Assembly: GCF_004339565.1 (NCBI RefSeq)
Contig: NZ_SMFZ01000001.1
Span: 806,001-870,000 of the forward strand
DNA: 64,000 bases
Source: Pseudonocardia endophytica
Lineage (GTDB): Bacteria > Actinomycetota > Actinomycetes > Mycobacteriales > Pseudonocardiaceae
Reading direction: 5' to 3'
Shown: positions 53,215 to 61,699 of the stretch, piece by piece
Layout: every line of letters begins with the position of its first letter
How positions within the stretch are numbered: position 1 is the first letter of the stretch
Notes under the pieces: model-generated
What the model saw: only the letters and a program-made list of their open reading frames with translations
The model's database searches: none
What the model was told of the DNA's origin: nothing
Translations under genes and position numbers: made by a program

Positions 53215-53558
53215 CCGCCGGGCCGCAGCCCGGACCGACCCAGGCCGAGCCGACCCAGGCCGAGCCGACCCAGCCCGAGCCGACCCAGCCCGAGCCGACC
53301 CAGCCCGAGCCCAACCAGCCCGAGCCCAACCAGCCCGAGCCCAACCAGCCCGAGCCCACCCCGGCCCGAGCCAAGCCCACCCCGGCCCGAGCCCACCCCG
53401 AGCCGAGCCCACCTAGGCCGAGCCCACCCAGGCCGAGCCCACCCAGGCCGAGCCCACCCAGCCCGAGCCCACCCCGAGCCAAGCCCACCCAGCCCGAGCC
53501 ACCCCGAGCCGAGCGACGCAGGCCGAGCCGAGCAACGCAGGCCGGGACACCGGCGCCG
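53215..53558. repeat. 15-bp minisatellite, plus strand almost free of T
   Basis: This stretch consists of degenerate tandem copies of a roughly 15-bp unit (CAGSCCGAGCCSACC), with some 12- and 18-bp variants. In 344 bp the plus strand has a single T, at 53414. All three plus-strand frames would give Pro-rich repeats and the minus strand Gly/Leu repeats, so coding is unlikely. It lies between palindromic copies 5 and 6. Confidence 0.85.
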
Positions 53559-53592
53559 TTGCAAGGCCGAGCCCGCCTACTGGCCAATCTCA

Positions 53593-53656
53593 TGATCGGG
53601 AGTTCGGCACGGACGACGGCCGTGGGTGGCCGGGATCGACTCCGAATCGCCGATCA
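53593..53656. repeat. TGATC...GATCA palindromic element, copy 6
   Basis: This 64-bp element begins TGATCGGGAGTTCGG and ends CCGAATCGCCGATCA, with ACGGCCGTGGGTGGCCG at the centre. The arms pair over most of their length. Confidence 0.8.
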
Positions 53657-53747
53657 TCGCGGTCGGGACCGGCCGATACCGACCACGGTGTACCGGCCGG
53701 GTCACCACCAGCCGTCGTCCGAACCGCATCACCGACCGGAACCACCG

Positions 53748-53811
53748 TGATCAGCGGTTCCGCGCGGAACGGGGCCTCCAGCGCCCACGATCACGACCAA
53801 TCCGCCGATCA
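53748..53811. repeat. TGATC...GATCA palindromic element, copy 7 (diverged)
   Basis: This 64-bp element begins TGATCAGCGG and ends CCGCCGATCA. The outer 10 bp match with one change; the inner arms have diverged. Confidence 0.55.
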
Positions 53812-53837
53812 TGGCCGGTGGCCGGTGGCCACCGGGA

Positions 53838-53901
53838 AGATCGGTGCTCCGGTAGGGAACGCCGCTACCGGTGGCCGGGACCGGCACCAGATCGCCGATC
53901 A
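53838..53901. repeat. Palindromic element, copy 8 (diverged left end)
   Basis: This 64-bp element begins AGATCGGTG (T to A at the first base) and ends CGCCGATCA. The centre has CTACCGGTGGCCGG. It has the same length as copies 6 and 7. Confidence 0.5.
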
Positions 53902-53993
53902 CCACAACGGGCGCCAGGCCGGCTGTCCGCTGCCGACCCCGCAGTGGGCCGGCCGACGTCGGGCCCGACCGCTGACAGCGGTCCGGCACAGCA

Positions 53994-54054
53994 TGATCGG
54001 CGACTCGGGCGGATCGCGGCCACCCACGGCCGACATCCCCGGAGCCACCGATCA
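53994..54054. repeat. TGATC...GATCA palindromic element, copy 9
   Basis: This 61-bp element begins TGATCGGCGACTCGGGCGGATC, almost identical to the left arm of copy 5, and ends GGAGCCACCGATCA, with CGGCCACCCACGGCCG at the centre. Confidence 0.8.
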
Positions 54055-54188
54055 TGGCCGCCGAGCCGCGTCGAGATCGTCAGTCGGGCACGGATCGGCG
54101 CCGCTGACGGCCGCTGACGGCCGTTGACGGCCGCGATCGACGCCGGCCGGCACGAGTGATCAGATGCCAGGCCGGGTGGCCGAGCCCG

Positions 54189-55913
54189 TCAGGCCCGCCG
54201 GCCGGCGGTCAGGCCCGCCGCGACCCGTTCGGCGGCCGCGCGGGCCGTGCCGACGCAGGCCGGGACGCCGACACCGTGCAGAGCGGCCCCGGCGACGGCC
54301 AGGCCCGCCTCCCCCGCCACGGCCGACTCCAGCGCGGCCACACGGTCCAGATGTCCGACGGCGTACTGCGGCAGCCCGCCGCCCCAGCGTCGAACGTGCA
54401 CGTCGACGGGCTCGGCGTCGATGCCGTCCAGCTCGCGCAGGTCGGCGCGGGCACGGGCGACGAGCTCGTCGTCGTCGATCTGCAGCGCGGCCGCCTCGCC
54501 GAAGCGGCCCGCCGACATCCGGAGCCGGACGACGCCGTCGTCGCCGAGGTGCGTCCACTTCGTCGACGAGTGCGTCAGGCCCTTGATCGACAGCGGCTCG
54601 TCGGAGGCGATCAGGCAGCCCGACGTCGACGGCGCGGCGACGTCGGTCCCGCGGAAGGCCAGGGCGACGACGGCCGACGACGCGAGCTCGATCCCGGACG
54701 CCGCCTCCGATCCGGCGGGCACCACGCCGTCGAGCAGCCGGCGGACGGCGGGCGCGGGGACGGCCAGCACGACGGCGTCGGCGTCCAGCGTCTCGGGTGC
54801 GGGGACCGGGCCGAGGACCAGCCGCCAGCCGTGCGGCGTGCGCTCGAGCGAGCGGACCGTCGTCCCGGTCCGGACGGTCGCCGCGGAGGCCGCAGCCAGT
54901 GCGTCCAGCACGACCCGGTATCCCCCGCGGACGGCCCCGAACACCGGTCCCGCGGCGGCAGGCGGAGGTGCGGCACCTCCGGAGGCGTGCTCCCGGTCGG
55001 GGGCTCCGGCGCCGCGACCGTCGCGCACCGCCTCACGGGACCCGTGTGCTCCCGCGGCCGGTTGCCCGACGGGCGATCCCGGTGCGGGACGCGGGCCCGC
55101 CGCGAGTGTCCCGCCGGACGGCCCTGTGTGCCCGCCCGGCGCCGGCGTGGCACGCGATGCGGCCTCCGACGACCCGGACGAGCGGCTCGCGGCGAGTGTG
55201 CCGCCCGACGAACTCTCCGTGCCGCGCGGAGCAGCACCCGACGGACCCTCCGTGCCGCGCGGAGCTGCGGACAACGTCCCGCCCGGCGCACCTGACGTCG
55301 TCATCCCGGCCGTCGCGGCGGCCGTGACCGACGGAGCACCCGCGTCCAGCGCCGCGGCCAGGGCGGGCACGGTGGCGCGCACGCCGAGCCCGTCGACCCT
55401 TCCGGCGTAGACGCCGCCGAGCAGAGGGTCGGCGATCCGGTCGGCCACCTCGTCGCCGAAGCGGTCGCGCAGCAGCGCGCCGAGGGCGACGTCGGAGCCC
55501 GCGTCCCAGTGCAGCGGGCGCGAGGGCTCCAGCTCGACGGCGGCGAGCCCGGCGGAGGACAGGACCTCGTCCAGCGTGGCCCCGGCCCCCGGAACCCCCA
55601 TCAGCGTGCCGCGCGGCAGGCCGACGGTCCGGCTGCCTGCCCGGATCGTCGCGGTGGCCGCCGTCGGGTGGACGATCGCGGAAGCCAGGCCGAGCTCGTC
55701 GAGCAGCGCGGGCATCTCGGGACGGCGGGCCAGGAACGCCTCCGCGCCGACGTCGAACGGCACGCCGGCCAGATCGACCGTGCGCAGCACGCCACCGAGC
55801 CGGTCCCGCTGCTCGAGCACGACGATCTCCGCCGACGGCCCGAGGAGCGTTCGCAGCCGGTGCGCGGCGGCGAGCCCGGAGATCCCGCCGCCGACGACCG
55901 CGACCCGCGTCAT
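54189..55913 (-). CDS. hemY: Coproporphyrinogen III oxidase (HemY/CgoX) with a large low-complexity insert
   Basis: This gene encodes 574 aa, about 110 more than usual. The FAD-binding start [17 protein letters not shown], the RLGGVLRT segment, [20 protein letters not shown] and the C-terminal [26 protein letters not shown] are typical. It oxidises coproporphyrinogen III to coproporphyrin III in the pathway that ends with HemQ. Residues about 201-321 (DNA 54951-55313) are a Gly/Ser/Ala/Pro stretch with internal duplications (APRGTE twice, GGTL three times), inserted just before the conserved [14 protein letters not shown]. The ATG overlaps the hemE stop as ATGA. Confidence 0.93.
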   Translation of the reverse strand: MTRVAVVGGGISGLAAAHRLRTLLGPSAEIVVLEQRDRLGGVLRTVDLAGVPFDVGAEAFLARRPEMPALLDELGLASAIVHPTAATATIRAGSRTVGLPRGTLMGVPGAGATLDEVLSSAGLAAVELEPSRPLHWDAGSDVALGALLRDRFGDEVADRIADPLLGGVYAGRVDGLGVRATVPALAAALDAGAPSVTAAATAGMTTSGAPGGTLSAAPRGTEGPSGAAPRGTESSSGGTLAASRSSGSSEAASRATPAPGGHTGPSGGTLAAGPRPAPGSPVGQPAAGAHGSREAVRDGRGAGAPDREHASGGAAPPPAAAGPVFGAVRGGYRVVLDALAAASAATVRTGTTVRSLERTPHGWRLVLGPVPAPETLDADAVVLAVPAPAVRRLLDGVVPAGSEAASGIELASSAVVALAFRGTDVAAPSTSGCLIASDEPLSIKGLTHSSTKWTHLGDDGVVRLRMSAGRFGEAAALQIDDDELVARARADLRELDGIDAEPVDVHVRRWGGGLPQYAVGHLDRVAALESAVAGEAGLAVAGAALHGVGVPACVGTARAAAERVAAGLTAGRRA

Positions 55914-56998
55914 ACCGGCTGGGCGTGCACCGTCTCGACGGTGCGGCTGATCACGTCCGGGTCGGTGTCCGGAAGCACGCCGTGCCCGAGGTTGAACACG
56001 TGCCCCGCGGTGCGGGTTCCCTCGGCGGCGATCCGCGCGACCTCGGCGTCGATCGCGTCCTGACCGGCGAACAGGACGGCCGGGTCGAGGTTGCCCTGCA
56101 CCGGCGTCGCACCCCCGGCACGCACGGCGGCGACGTCCAGTGGCGTCCGCCAGTCGACGCCGATCACGTCCGCCCCCGCGGAGGTCATCGCGCCGAGCAG
56201 CTCGGCCGTCCCGACCCCGAAGTGGATCCGCGGCACACCCGCGTCCGCGAGCGACCCCAGCACGGCGGCCGAGTGCGGCAGCACGAACTCCCGGTAGTCC
56301 CGCTCGGACAGCGCGCCCGCCCACGAGTCGAACAGCTGCACGGCGTCCACGCCGGCCTCGACCTGGCGACGCAGGAACAACCCGGTCAGCTCGGCGAGCC
56401 GGCCGAGAAGCCGGTGCCACAGGGCCGGCTCGGAGCGCATCAGCGCCTTCGTCCGCTCGTGGTTGCGGCTCGGACCGCCCTCGATCAGGTAGGAGGCCAG
56501 CGTGAACGGCGCACCGGCGAACCCGATCAACGGGGTGGCGTCGAGCTCGGGCAGCAGCAGACCGATCGCGTCGGCCACCGGCTCGACCCGGTCCGGCGTC
56601 AGCTCCGGCAGCGCGTCCACGTCGGCCGACGTGCGCACCGGGTGGTCCACGACAGGGCCGGTGCCCGGCACGATGTCCACCCCGACGCCGGCCAGGTGGA
56701 GCGGGACCACGATGTCGGAGAACAGGATCGCGGCGTCCACCCCGTGCCTGCGGACCGGCTGGAGCGTGATCTCGCAGGTCAGGTCCGGCGTCAGGCAGGC
56801 CTGCAGCATGCCGCTGCCCGCCCGCAGCGCCCGGTACTCGGGCAGCGAGCGACCGGCCTGGCGCATGAACCACACCGGCAGGCGCGACGGCCGGCGCCCG
56901 CGCGCGGCCTCCAGGAACGGCGACCCGGCCAGCTCGCGACGCGCGGGAGCGTCGGCGACGGAAGGGGCAGGTGCGGTCGTGCCGTTCTGAGCTGCCAT
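55910..56998 (-). CDS. hemE: Uroporphyrinogen decarboxylase
   Basis: This 362-aa protein has [16 protein letters not shown] with the catalytic Arg region, [11 protein letters not shown] with the key Asp, [38 protein letters not shown] and [11 protein letters not shown]. It removes four carboxyl groups from uroporphyrinogen III to give coproporphyrinogen III. The ATG at 56998 gives a normal length with a short variable N-terminus. It overlaps hemY by 4 bp, and both feed HemQ. Confidence 0.97.
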   Translation of the reverse strand: MAAQNGTTAPAPSVADAPARRELAGSPFLEAARGRRPSRLPVWFMRQAGRSLPEYRALRAGSGMLQACLTPDLTCEITLQPVRRHGVDAAILFSDIVVPLHLAGVGVDIVPGTGPVVDHPVRTSADVDALPELTPDRVEPVADAIGLLLPELDATPLIGFAGAPFTLASYLIEGGPSRNHERTKALMRSEPALWHRLLGRLAELTGLFLRRQVEAGVDAVQLFDSWAGALSERDYREFVLPHSAAVLGSLADAGVPRIHFGVGTAELLGAMTSAGADVIGVDWRTPLDVAAVRAGGATPVQGNLDPAVLFAGQDAIDAEVARIAAEGTRTAGHVFNLGHGVLPDTDPDVISRTVETVHAQPV

Positions 56999-57093
56999 GA
57001 CGTCGACAGTCTCCCACGCCTGTTCACCCCGACGCGCGCCGCCCCGGCGCGCCTGACAACCGTGCAGGAGCCGAACGCCTAGAGTCCCCGCCC

Positions 57094-57687
57094 GTGCCGG
57101 ATTCGCCCACCTCACCGCCGCTGTTCCTCCGTGCGGTGCGGTCGCTCGCGGCGGTGAAACCCCGCTCCGAGCTGGTCGTCCGCGATCTCGACGCCCCACC
57201 GCGACTCGCACCCCACACGTGGGCGACGAGCGTGGAGGCCGACATCGGCCACCGCGGCGACGGGACCGACGACCTCGACGAGCCGGACACGTCCGGCCGC
57301 CTGATCCTGCTGTACGACCCGGACGGCCAGGACGCCTGGCACGGCGAGTTCCGTCTCGTGTGCTTCGTGCAGGCCCGCCTGGAGCCGGAGCAGCTCGGCG
57401 ACGAGATGCTGCCGCAGGTCGGCTGGTCCTGGCTGACCGAGGCGCTCGAGTCGTCCGGGGCGGGCTTCACGGCACTCACCGGAACGGTGACGCAGACGGC
57501 CTCGGTGCGCTTCGGTGACGGTGGAGGCGGCCCCCGCGAGGACGACGTCGAGCTTCGCGCGTCCTGGTCGCCTACGGAGAGCGACGCCGACCTGTCACGA
57601 CACGCCGTGGCGTTCGCCGCTCTCGTCGCGTCGGCGGCGGGTCTGCCGCCGCTCGGCGTACCGTCACTCCACCGAACGACGGGCTGA
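57094..57687 (+). CDS. DUF3000 family protein (Rv2680-like)
   Basis: This 197-aa soluble protein starts at GTG. It has the DUF3000 pattern [71 protein letters not shown] and [14 protein letters not shown]. The function is unknown; the gene lies between hemE and RNase D in many actinobacteria, as here. The 233-bp region downstream has a -10-like TACCAT and an inverted repeat (GTTGGTCG/CGACCGAC) just before the next gene. Confidence 0.9.
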   Translation: MPDSPTSPPLFLRAVRSLAAVKPRSELVVRDLDAPPRLAPHTWATSVEADIGHRGDGTDDLDEPDTSGRLILLYDPDGQDAWHGEFRLVCFVQARLEPEQLGDEMLPQVGWSWLTEALESSGAGFTALTGTVTQTASVRFGDGGGGPREDDVELRASWSPTESDADLSRHAVAFAALVASAAGLPPLGVPSLHRTTG

Positions 57688-57920
57688 ATACGCGCTGGTC
57701 ACAGCGCTACGCACAGAGTCGATCACCCACTGGAGTGGAATCCACCCCACATCGCTGTAACTTTCGGGCGGTGAAGTTCGAATGGATACAGGACGTTAGG
57801 CCGCATGGAGGGATACCATCTCCCGCATGACACCCCCACGGGCGGCCGAGCGCCACTCTCCGTCCGCCGGGTTCCGGTGTTGGTCGGGGGCTAGCGACCG
57901 ACTCCAGAGAGGTTGAGGAC

Positions 57921-58655
57921 GTGGCTGTTGTAGGCCAGGGCGCACCGGCGCAGGGTGCCACCAGCGGGGGGCCGGTCGGCGGAGCAGTGCTCTCGCCGTC
58001 GATGGTCCCGCACCCGCGGGAAGAGTTGTTCACCGTACTGGTGGTCGATGATCACCCTCTGTTGCGTGAGGCCATCGCCGGTCGCCTCCGCGCGATGGGG
58101 GCCGGCACCGTGCACGAGGCCGCGTCGGTCACCGAGGCCAGGGCACGCGCCCACGCCGCCGGTCCGTGCGATCTCGCGATCCTCGACCTGACGTTGCCCG
58201 ACGGCAGCGGTCTCGACCTGGTCAGCGAGCTCCGCTCGCTCGGGTGGAACCGGCTCGTCGTGCTGGCGAGCTCGGACGACCCGTACGCCGTGCGGTCCGC
58301 GTTCCAGGCCGGCGCGCAGGCGTACCTGCTGAAGTCCGCATCGCCGTCCGTCGTGACCGACGGCGTGAAGCGGGTGCTCGACGGCGGCGTGTACGCCGAC
58401 CCGACGGTCGCTCCGCTGCTCGCCACCGGGTCCCGCGTTCCGGGCACCGACAACACGCCGCGCGAGCTGTCCGCGCGTGAGGTCGAGGTGCTCCAGCTCG
58501 TCGCGGACGGGCAGTCCAACAAGGAGATCGGCGAGGCTCTGAGCCTGTCGGCGCTGACCGTGAAGAGCCACCTGTCCCGGATCGGGCGCAAGCTCGGCAC
58601 CGGTGACCGTGCCCAGATGGTCGCTCTCGCCATGCGCGCGGGAGTCATTCGCTGA
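57921..58655 (+). CDS. LuxR-family response regulator
   Basis: This 244-aa protein starts at GTG after AGAGAGGTTGAGG. A Gly/Ala-rich N-terminus of about 35 residues precedes the receiver domain: VVDDHPLL, phosphoacceptor Asp89 in LAILDLTLPDGSG, and LLKSAS. The C-terminal helix-turn-helix is LSAREVEVLQLVADGQSNKEIGEALSLSALTVKSHLSRIGRKL. No sensor kinase is adjacent. It is coupled to RNase D by a CTGA overlap and occurs at this place in related actinobacteria. Confidence 0.92.
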   Translation: MAVVGQGAPAQGATSGGPVGGAVLSPSMVPHPREELFTVLVVDDHPLLREAIAGRLRAMGAGTVHEAASVTEARARAHAAGPCDLAILDLTLPDGSGLDLVSELRSLGWNRLVVLASSDDPYAVRSAFQAGAQAYLLKSASPSVVTDGVKRVLDGGVYADPTVAPLLATGSRVPGTDNTPRELSAREVEVLQLVADGQSNKEIGEALSLSALTVKSHLSRIGRKLGTGDRAQMVALAMRAGVIR

Positions 58656-59899
58656 GCACGGGGGACGTCGGGGGGACCGGGCAGGCCGATACCGAGCTGG
58701 TACCGCTGCTGCGCCCGGCCGACGGGCTGCCCGAGGTCACCCAGACCGACGACGCCCTGGCGCGTGTGGCCGCGCTCGTCGCGGGCGGGTCGGGACCGGT
58801 CGCGGTGGACGCCGAGCGGGCGTCCGGTTTCCGCTACTCGCAGCGCGCCTACCTGGTGCAGCTGCGGCGCGAGGGATCTGGGACCGCGCTCGTCGACCCG
58901 ATCCCGCTGAGCGACCTCACCCCGCTGGCCGAGGTGCTCGCCGGCCCGGAGTGGGTACTGCACGCCGCCTCCCAGGACCTGCCGTGCCTCGACGAGATCG
59001 GGCTGCGCCCGGCCCGGCTGTTCGACACCGAGCTGGCCGGCCGGCTGGCCGGGCTGCCGCGGGTCGGGCTCGGCCCGATGGTCGAGAACCTGCTCGGCCT
59101 CACGCTGGAGAAGGGTCACGGCGCCGCGGACTGGTCACGGCGCCCGTTGCCGGAGGACTGGCTCGTCTACGCCGCGCTCGACGTCGAGGTGCTCGTCGAG
59201 CTGCGGGACCGGTTGTCCGCCATGCTCGCCGAGCAGGGAAAGGCCGAGTGGGCCGAGCAGGAGTTCGAAGCCGTCCGGCTGGCTCCGCCGCCCGCACCGC
59301 GCGCCGAGCCGTGGCGGCGGACGTCGGGCATCCACAAGGTGCGCAAGCCCCGGCCGCTGGCCGCGGTCCGCGCGCTCTGGCAGGCGCGGGACGCACTTGC
59401 CGCCGAACGCGACATCGCGCCCGGCCGGGTGCTCCCGGACGCCGCCATCGTGGACGCCGCGATGCGCAACCCGGCCTCCGCGGAGGACCTGACCGCGCTC
59501 CCGGTGTTCCGCGGCCGTGCGCAACGACGTCTGGGCGGCTACTGGTTCGACGCCCTGCGCGCGGCGGGCGAGCTGGCCGACGACGAGCTGCCCCGCAGCT
59601 CGGCGCCCGGCGACGGTCCTCCCCCGGTGTCCCGCTGGGCCGACCGGTCCCCGGAGGCCGCCACCCGGCTGTCCGCGGCACGGGCCGCCGTCGCGGAGAT
59701 CGGCGAGGCGTGGACGGTGCCGACCGAGAACCTGCTGCAGCCGGACCTGTTGCGCCGCATCTGCTGGGAGCCACCGGCCGACGGTGACGTCGCGGGCGCG
59801 CTCGCTGCGGGCGGCGCCCGTCCGTGGCAGGTGGAGCTGCTCAGCCCGGCCCTGGAGCGGGCGCTGGCACCGGGGGCATCGGAGGCATCGGCGGGCTGA
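58652..59899 (+). CDS. rnd: Ribonuclease D with HRDC domain, probable CTG start
   Basis: The conserved N-terminal segment LVPLLRPADGLPEV lies in frame upstream of the first conventional start (GTG 58766). The only plausible initiator before it is CTG 58652, overlapping the previous stop as CTGA, giving 415 aa. DEDD exonuclease motifs are Asp53/Glu55 in VAVDAERASG, HAASQDLPCLDEI and VYAALDVEVLVEL. The HRDC domain follows at about residues 225-305 (RALWQARDALAAERDIAPGRVLPDAAI). It trims structured RNA 3' ends. Its last 59 bp overlap the convergent histidine kinase gene. Confidence 0.88.
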   Translation: MSTGDVGGTGQADTELVPLLRPADGLPEVTQTDDALARVAALVAGGSGPVAVDAERASGFRYSQRAYLVQLRREGSGTALVDPIPLSDLTPLAEVLAGPEWVLHAASQDLPCLDEIGLRPARLFDTELAGRLAGLPRVGLGPMVENLLGLTLEKGHGAADWSRRPLPEDWLVYAALDVEVLVELRDRLSAMLAEQGKAEWAEQEFEAVRLAPPPAPRAEPWRRTSGIHKVRKPRPLAAVRALWQARDALAAERDIAPGRVLPDAAIVDAAMRNPASAEDLTALPVFRGRAQRRLGGYWFDALRAAGELADDELPRSSAPGDGPPPVSRWADRSPEAATRLSAARAAVAEIGEAWTVPTENLLQPDLLRRICWEPPADGDVAGALAAGGARPWQVELLSPALERALAPGASEASAG

Positions 59900-61022
59900 C
59901 CCGTCCGGCGCCCTGCGGCCCGAACCGGACCCGTACGTCCAGTCCGCCGCCCGGTACCGCCGTCCCCTCCACCGTGCCGCCGTGCGCGACCGCCACCGCC
60001 CGCACGATGGACAGCCCCAGACCCGAACCGCGGGTGCGCGCCGTGCGCGCGACCGGGCCGCGCCGGAACGGCTCGAACAGCTCGGCGACGCGCTCCGGGT
60101 CCAGCTCCGCGCCGCTCGAGGCCACCCGCAGCACCGGCCCGCCGCCGTCGGACCCGGTGGACGCCTCGATCCAGCCGCCGTCGCGGTTGTGCAGCACGGC
60201 GTTCTCCAGCAGGTTGCCGACGAGCGTGCGCAGCAGCGTCGCGTCGCCGGACGCCGGTGCGGGCGCGGGATCGGCGCGCACGGACAGACCGTGGTCGACG
60301 ACCGGTCCGGACAGCGCGTCCAGCTCGCGGGCCAGCACCTCCCCCAGATCGACCGGGCCACGCTCGCCGGGCGCCAGCGCCGCCTCGGTGCGTGCGAGCA
60401 GCAGCAGGCCGGTGACCAGCTCGTCGCAGCGCCTGCCCGCGTCGCGCACCACCTCGCCCATCCGCCGCAGCTCGGCGACGTCCGCGTCCGGGTCCTCCAG
60501 CGTCACGTCGATCTCGGTGCGCAGCACGGCCAGCGGCGTCCGCAGCTCGTGCCCGGCGTTCGCCACGAAGCGGCTCTGCGCGTCGAACGCGGCCTGCAGG
60601 CGGTCCAGCATCGCGTCGAACGCGGCGGCGAGCTCCGCCACCTCGCCGCGCGCTGTGTCCAGCGCGAGCCGCTCGTCCAGGGAGCGCGCGGACAGCCGCC
60701 CGGCCGTCGCGATCACCTGGTGCAGCGGCGCGAGCACCCGGCCGACGAGGATCCACGCGACGATCCCGGCCGCGAGCACCACCAGCGGGAACGCGACCAG
60801 CCCTGCGCGCAGCACCTGGTCGCGGGCCGACGAGGCGACCGCGTCGCGGGCCACGTCCGCGGGCACCGCCACCCCGCCGACGACGACGGTCGCCCCCGGC
60901 GGCAGCCCCGGCGTCCCGACCACCACGGTCCCGACGAGCGCCCACCCGAGCCACAGCAGCAACCCGCTGACGAGCGCCACCAGCGCCGTCGCCAGCAGCG
61001 TGAGGCGGGGACGCAGTCCCAT
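59841..61022 (-). CDS. Sensor histidine kinase, CutS-like
   Basis: This 393-aa protein starts at ATG 61022. It has two membrane helices (residues 8-33 and 75-97) enclosing a periplasmic segment of about 40 residues, then a HAMP domain (RVLAPLHQVIATAGRLSARSL), the H-box FVANAGHELRTPLAVL and the ATPase boxes LLENAVLHN and GSGLGLSIV. The C-terminus is a Pro-rich tail (SPPMPPMPPVPAPAPGPG) that overlaps the RNase D gene on the other strand. It lies 11 bp downstream of its response regulator. Confidence 0.93.
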   Translation of the reverse strand: MGLRPRLTLLATALVALVSGLLLWLGWALVGTVVVGTPGLPPGATVVVGGVAVPADVARDAVASSARDQVLRAGLVAFPLVVLAAGIVAWILVGRVLAPLHQVIATAGRLSARSLDERLALDTARGEVAELAAAFDAMLDRLQAAFDAQSRFVANAGHELRTPLAVLRTEIDVTLEDPDADVAELRRMGEVVRDAGRRCDELVTGLLLLARTEAALAPGERGPVDLGEVLARELDALSGPVVDHGLSVRADPAPAPASGDATLLRTLVGNLLENAVLHNRDGGWIEASTGSDGGGPVLRVASSGAELDPERVAELFEPFRRGPVARTARTRGSGLGLSIVRAVAVAHGGTVEGTAVPGGGLDVRVRFGPQGAGRVSPPMPPMPPVPAPAPGPG

Positions 61023-61033
61023 GATCAGCCCGG

Positions 61034-61699
61034 TCAGCCCGCGCCCGGCACCCGGTACCCGGCCCCCACCACGGTCTCGATCACGCCGGGGTCCCCGAGC
61101 TTCTTGCGCAGCGTCATGACCGTGACCCGCACGGTCGTGGTGAACGGGTCGGCGTTCTCGTCCCACACCCGTTCCAGCAGCTCCTCGCTGCTGACCACGG
61201 CGCCGCCCGCGCTCATCAGGACCTCCAGGACGCCGAACTCCTTGCGCGTGAGGTCCACCGGCCGGCCGTCGCGGTCCACGGTGCGCCGTGCCGGGTCCAC
61301 CCGCACGCCGTCCGCGACGAGCGTCGGTGGCGTCGCGGGCGTGGCCCTGCGCCCGAGTGCGCGGACGCGGGCGACCAGCTCCGGGAAGTCGAACGGCTTG
61401 GCCAGGTAGTCGTCGGCCCCGCGGGACAGGCCGTCCACCTTGTCCGCGAGCGTGCTGCTGGCGGTCAGCATCAGCACGCGCGTCGTCGCGCCCGCGGCGA
61501 GCACCTCGTCGCAGAGCTCGTCGCCGGAGCGGCCGGGCAGGTCACGGTCGAGGACGGCCACGTCGTAGCGCGTGAACGACAGCTTCTCCGAGCCCGAGTC
61601 GCCGTCGTAGGCGACGTCGACGGCCATCCCGTCGCGGCGCAGGCCGCGGGCGACGGCGTCGGCCATCGCGACCTCGTCCTCGACGACGATCACCCGCAT
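61034..61699 (-). CDS. OmpR-family response regulator, CutR-like
   Basis: This 221-aa protein has a receiver domain with VVEDE, phosphoacceptor Asp51 in VAVLDRDLPGRSGDEL, LMLTAS and YLAKPF. A winged-helix domain follows with DLTRKEFGVLEVLMSAGGAVVSSEELLERVWDENADPFTTTVRVTVMTLRKKL. The sequence follows Streptomyces CutR, a negative regulator of secondary metabolism, closely in both domains. The ATG shares a base with the dxs stop (TGATG), so it is probably translated from dxs transcripts as well. Confidence 0.94.
   Translation of the reverse strand: MRVIVVEDEVAMADAVARGLRRDGMAVDVAYDGDSGSEKLSFTRYDVAVLDRDLPGRSGDELCDEVLAAGATTRVLMLTASSTLADKVDGLSRGADDYLAKPFDFPELVARVRALGRRATPATPPTLVADGVRVDPARRTVDRDGRPVDLTRKEFGVLEVLMSAGGAVVSSEELLERVWDENADPFTTTVRVTVMTLRKKLGDPGVIETVVGAGYRVPGAG

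Larger units (their letters stand above)
52940..54188. other. 1.25 kb repeat-rich island between hemQ and hemY
   Basis: No open frame here has family similarity, and those present translate as repeats in several frames on both strands, a sign of non-coding repetitive DNA. The content is five palindromic elements (53074, 53593, 53748, 53838, 53994) and a minisatellite at 53215-53558. In Mycobacterium hemY and hemQ are adjacent, so the island has expanded inside a conserved heme cluster. Confidence 0.7.

Noticed and set aside
52244..53593. HemQ extended at the N-terminus by a GLGLGGL repeat domain
   Set aside because: The extension reads through the minisatellite and a palindrome; HemQ starts normally at ATG 52939 with the family [15 protein letters not shown] start, and the repeats are open in several frames.
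53073..53750. Pro-rich secreted or wall-spanning repeat protein on the plus strand
   Set aside because: The start lies inside a palindromic element, there is no signal peptide or SD, and other frames are equally open because the strand lacks T (few stop codons possible).
57688..57920. Small gene between DUF3000 and the LuxR regulator
   Set aside because: No frame has an SD and a reasonable length; the content fits a promoter region with an inverted repeat.
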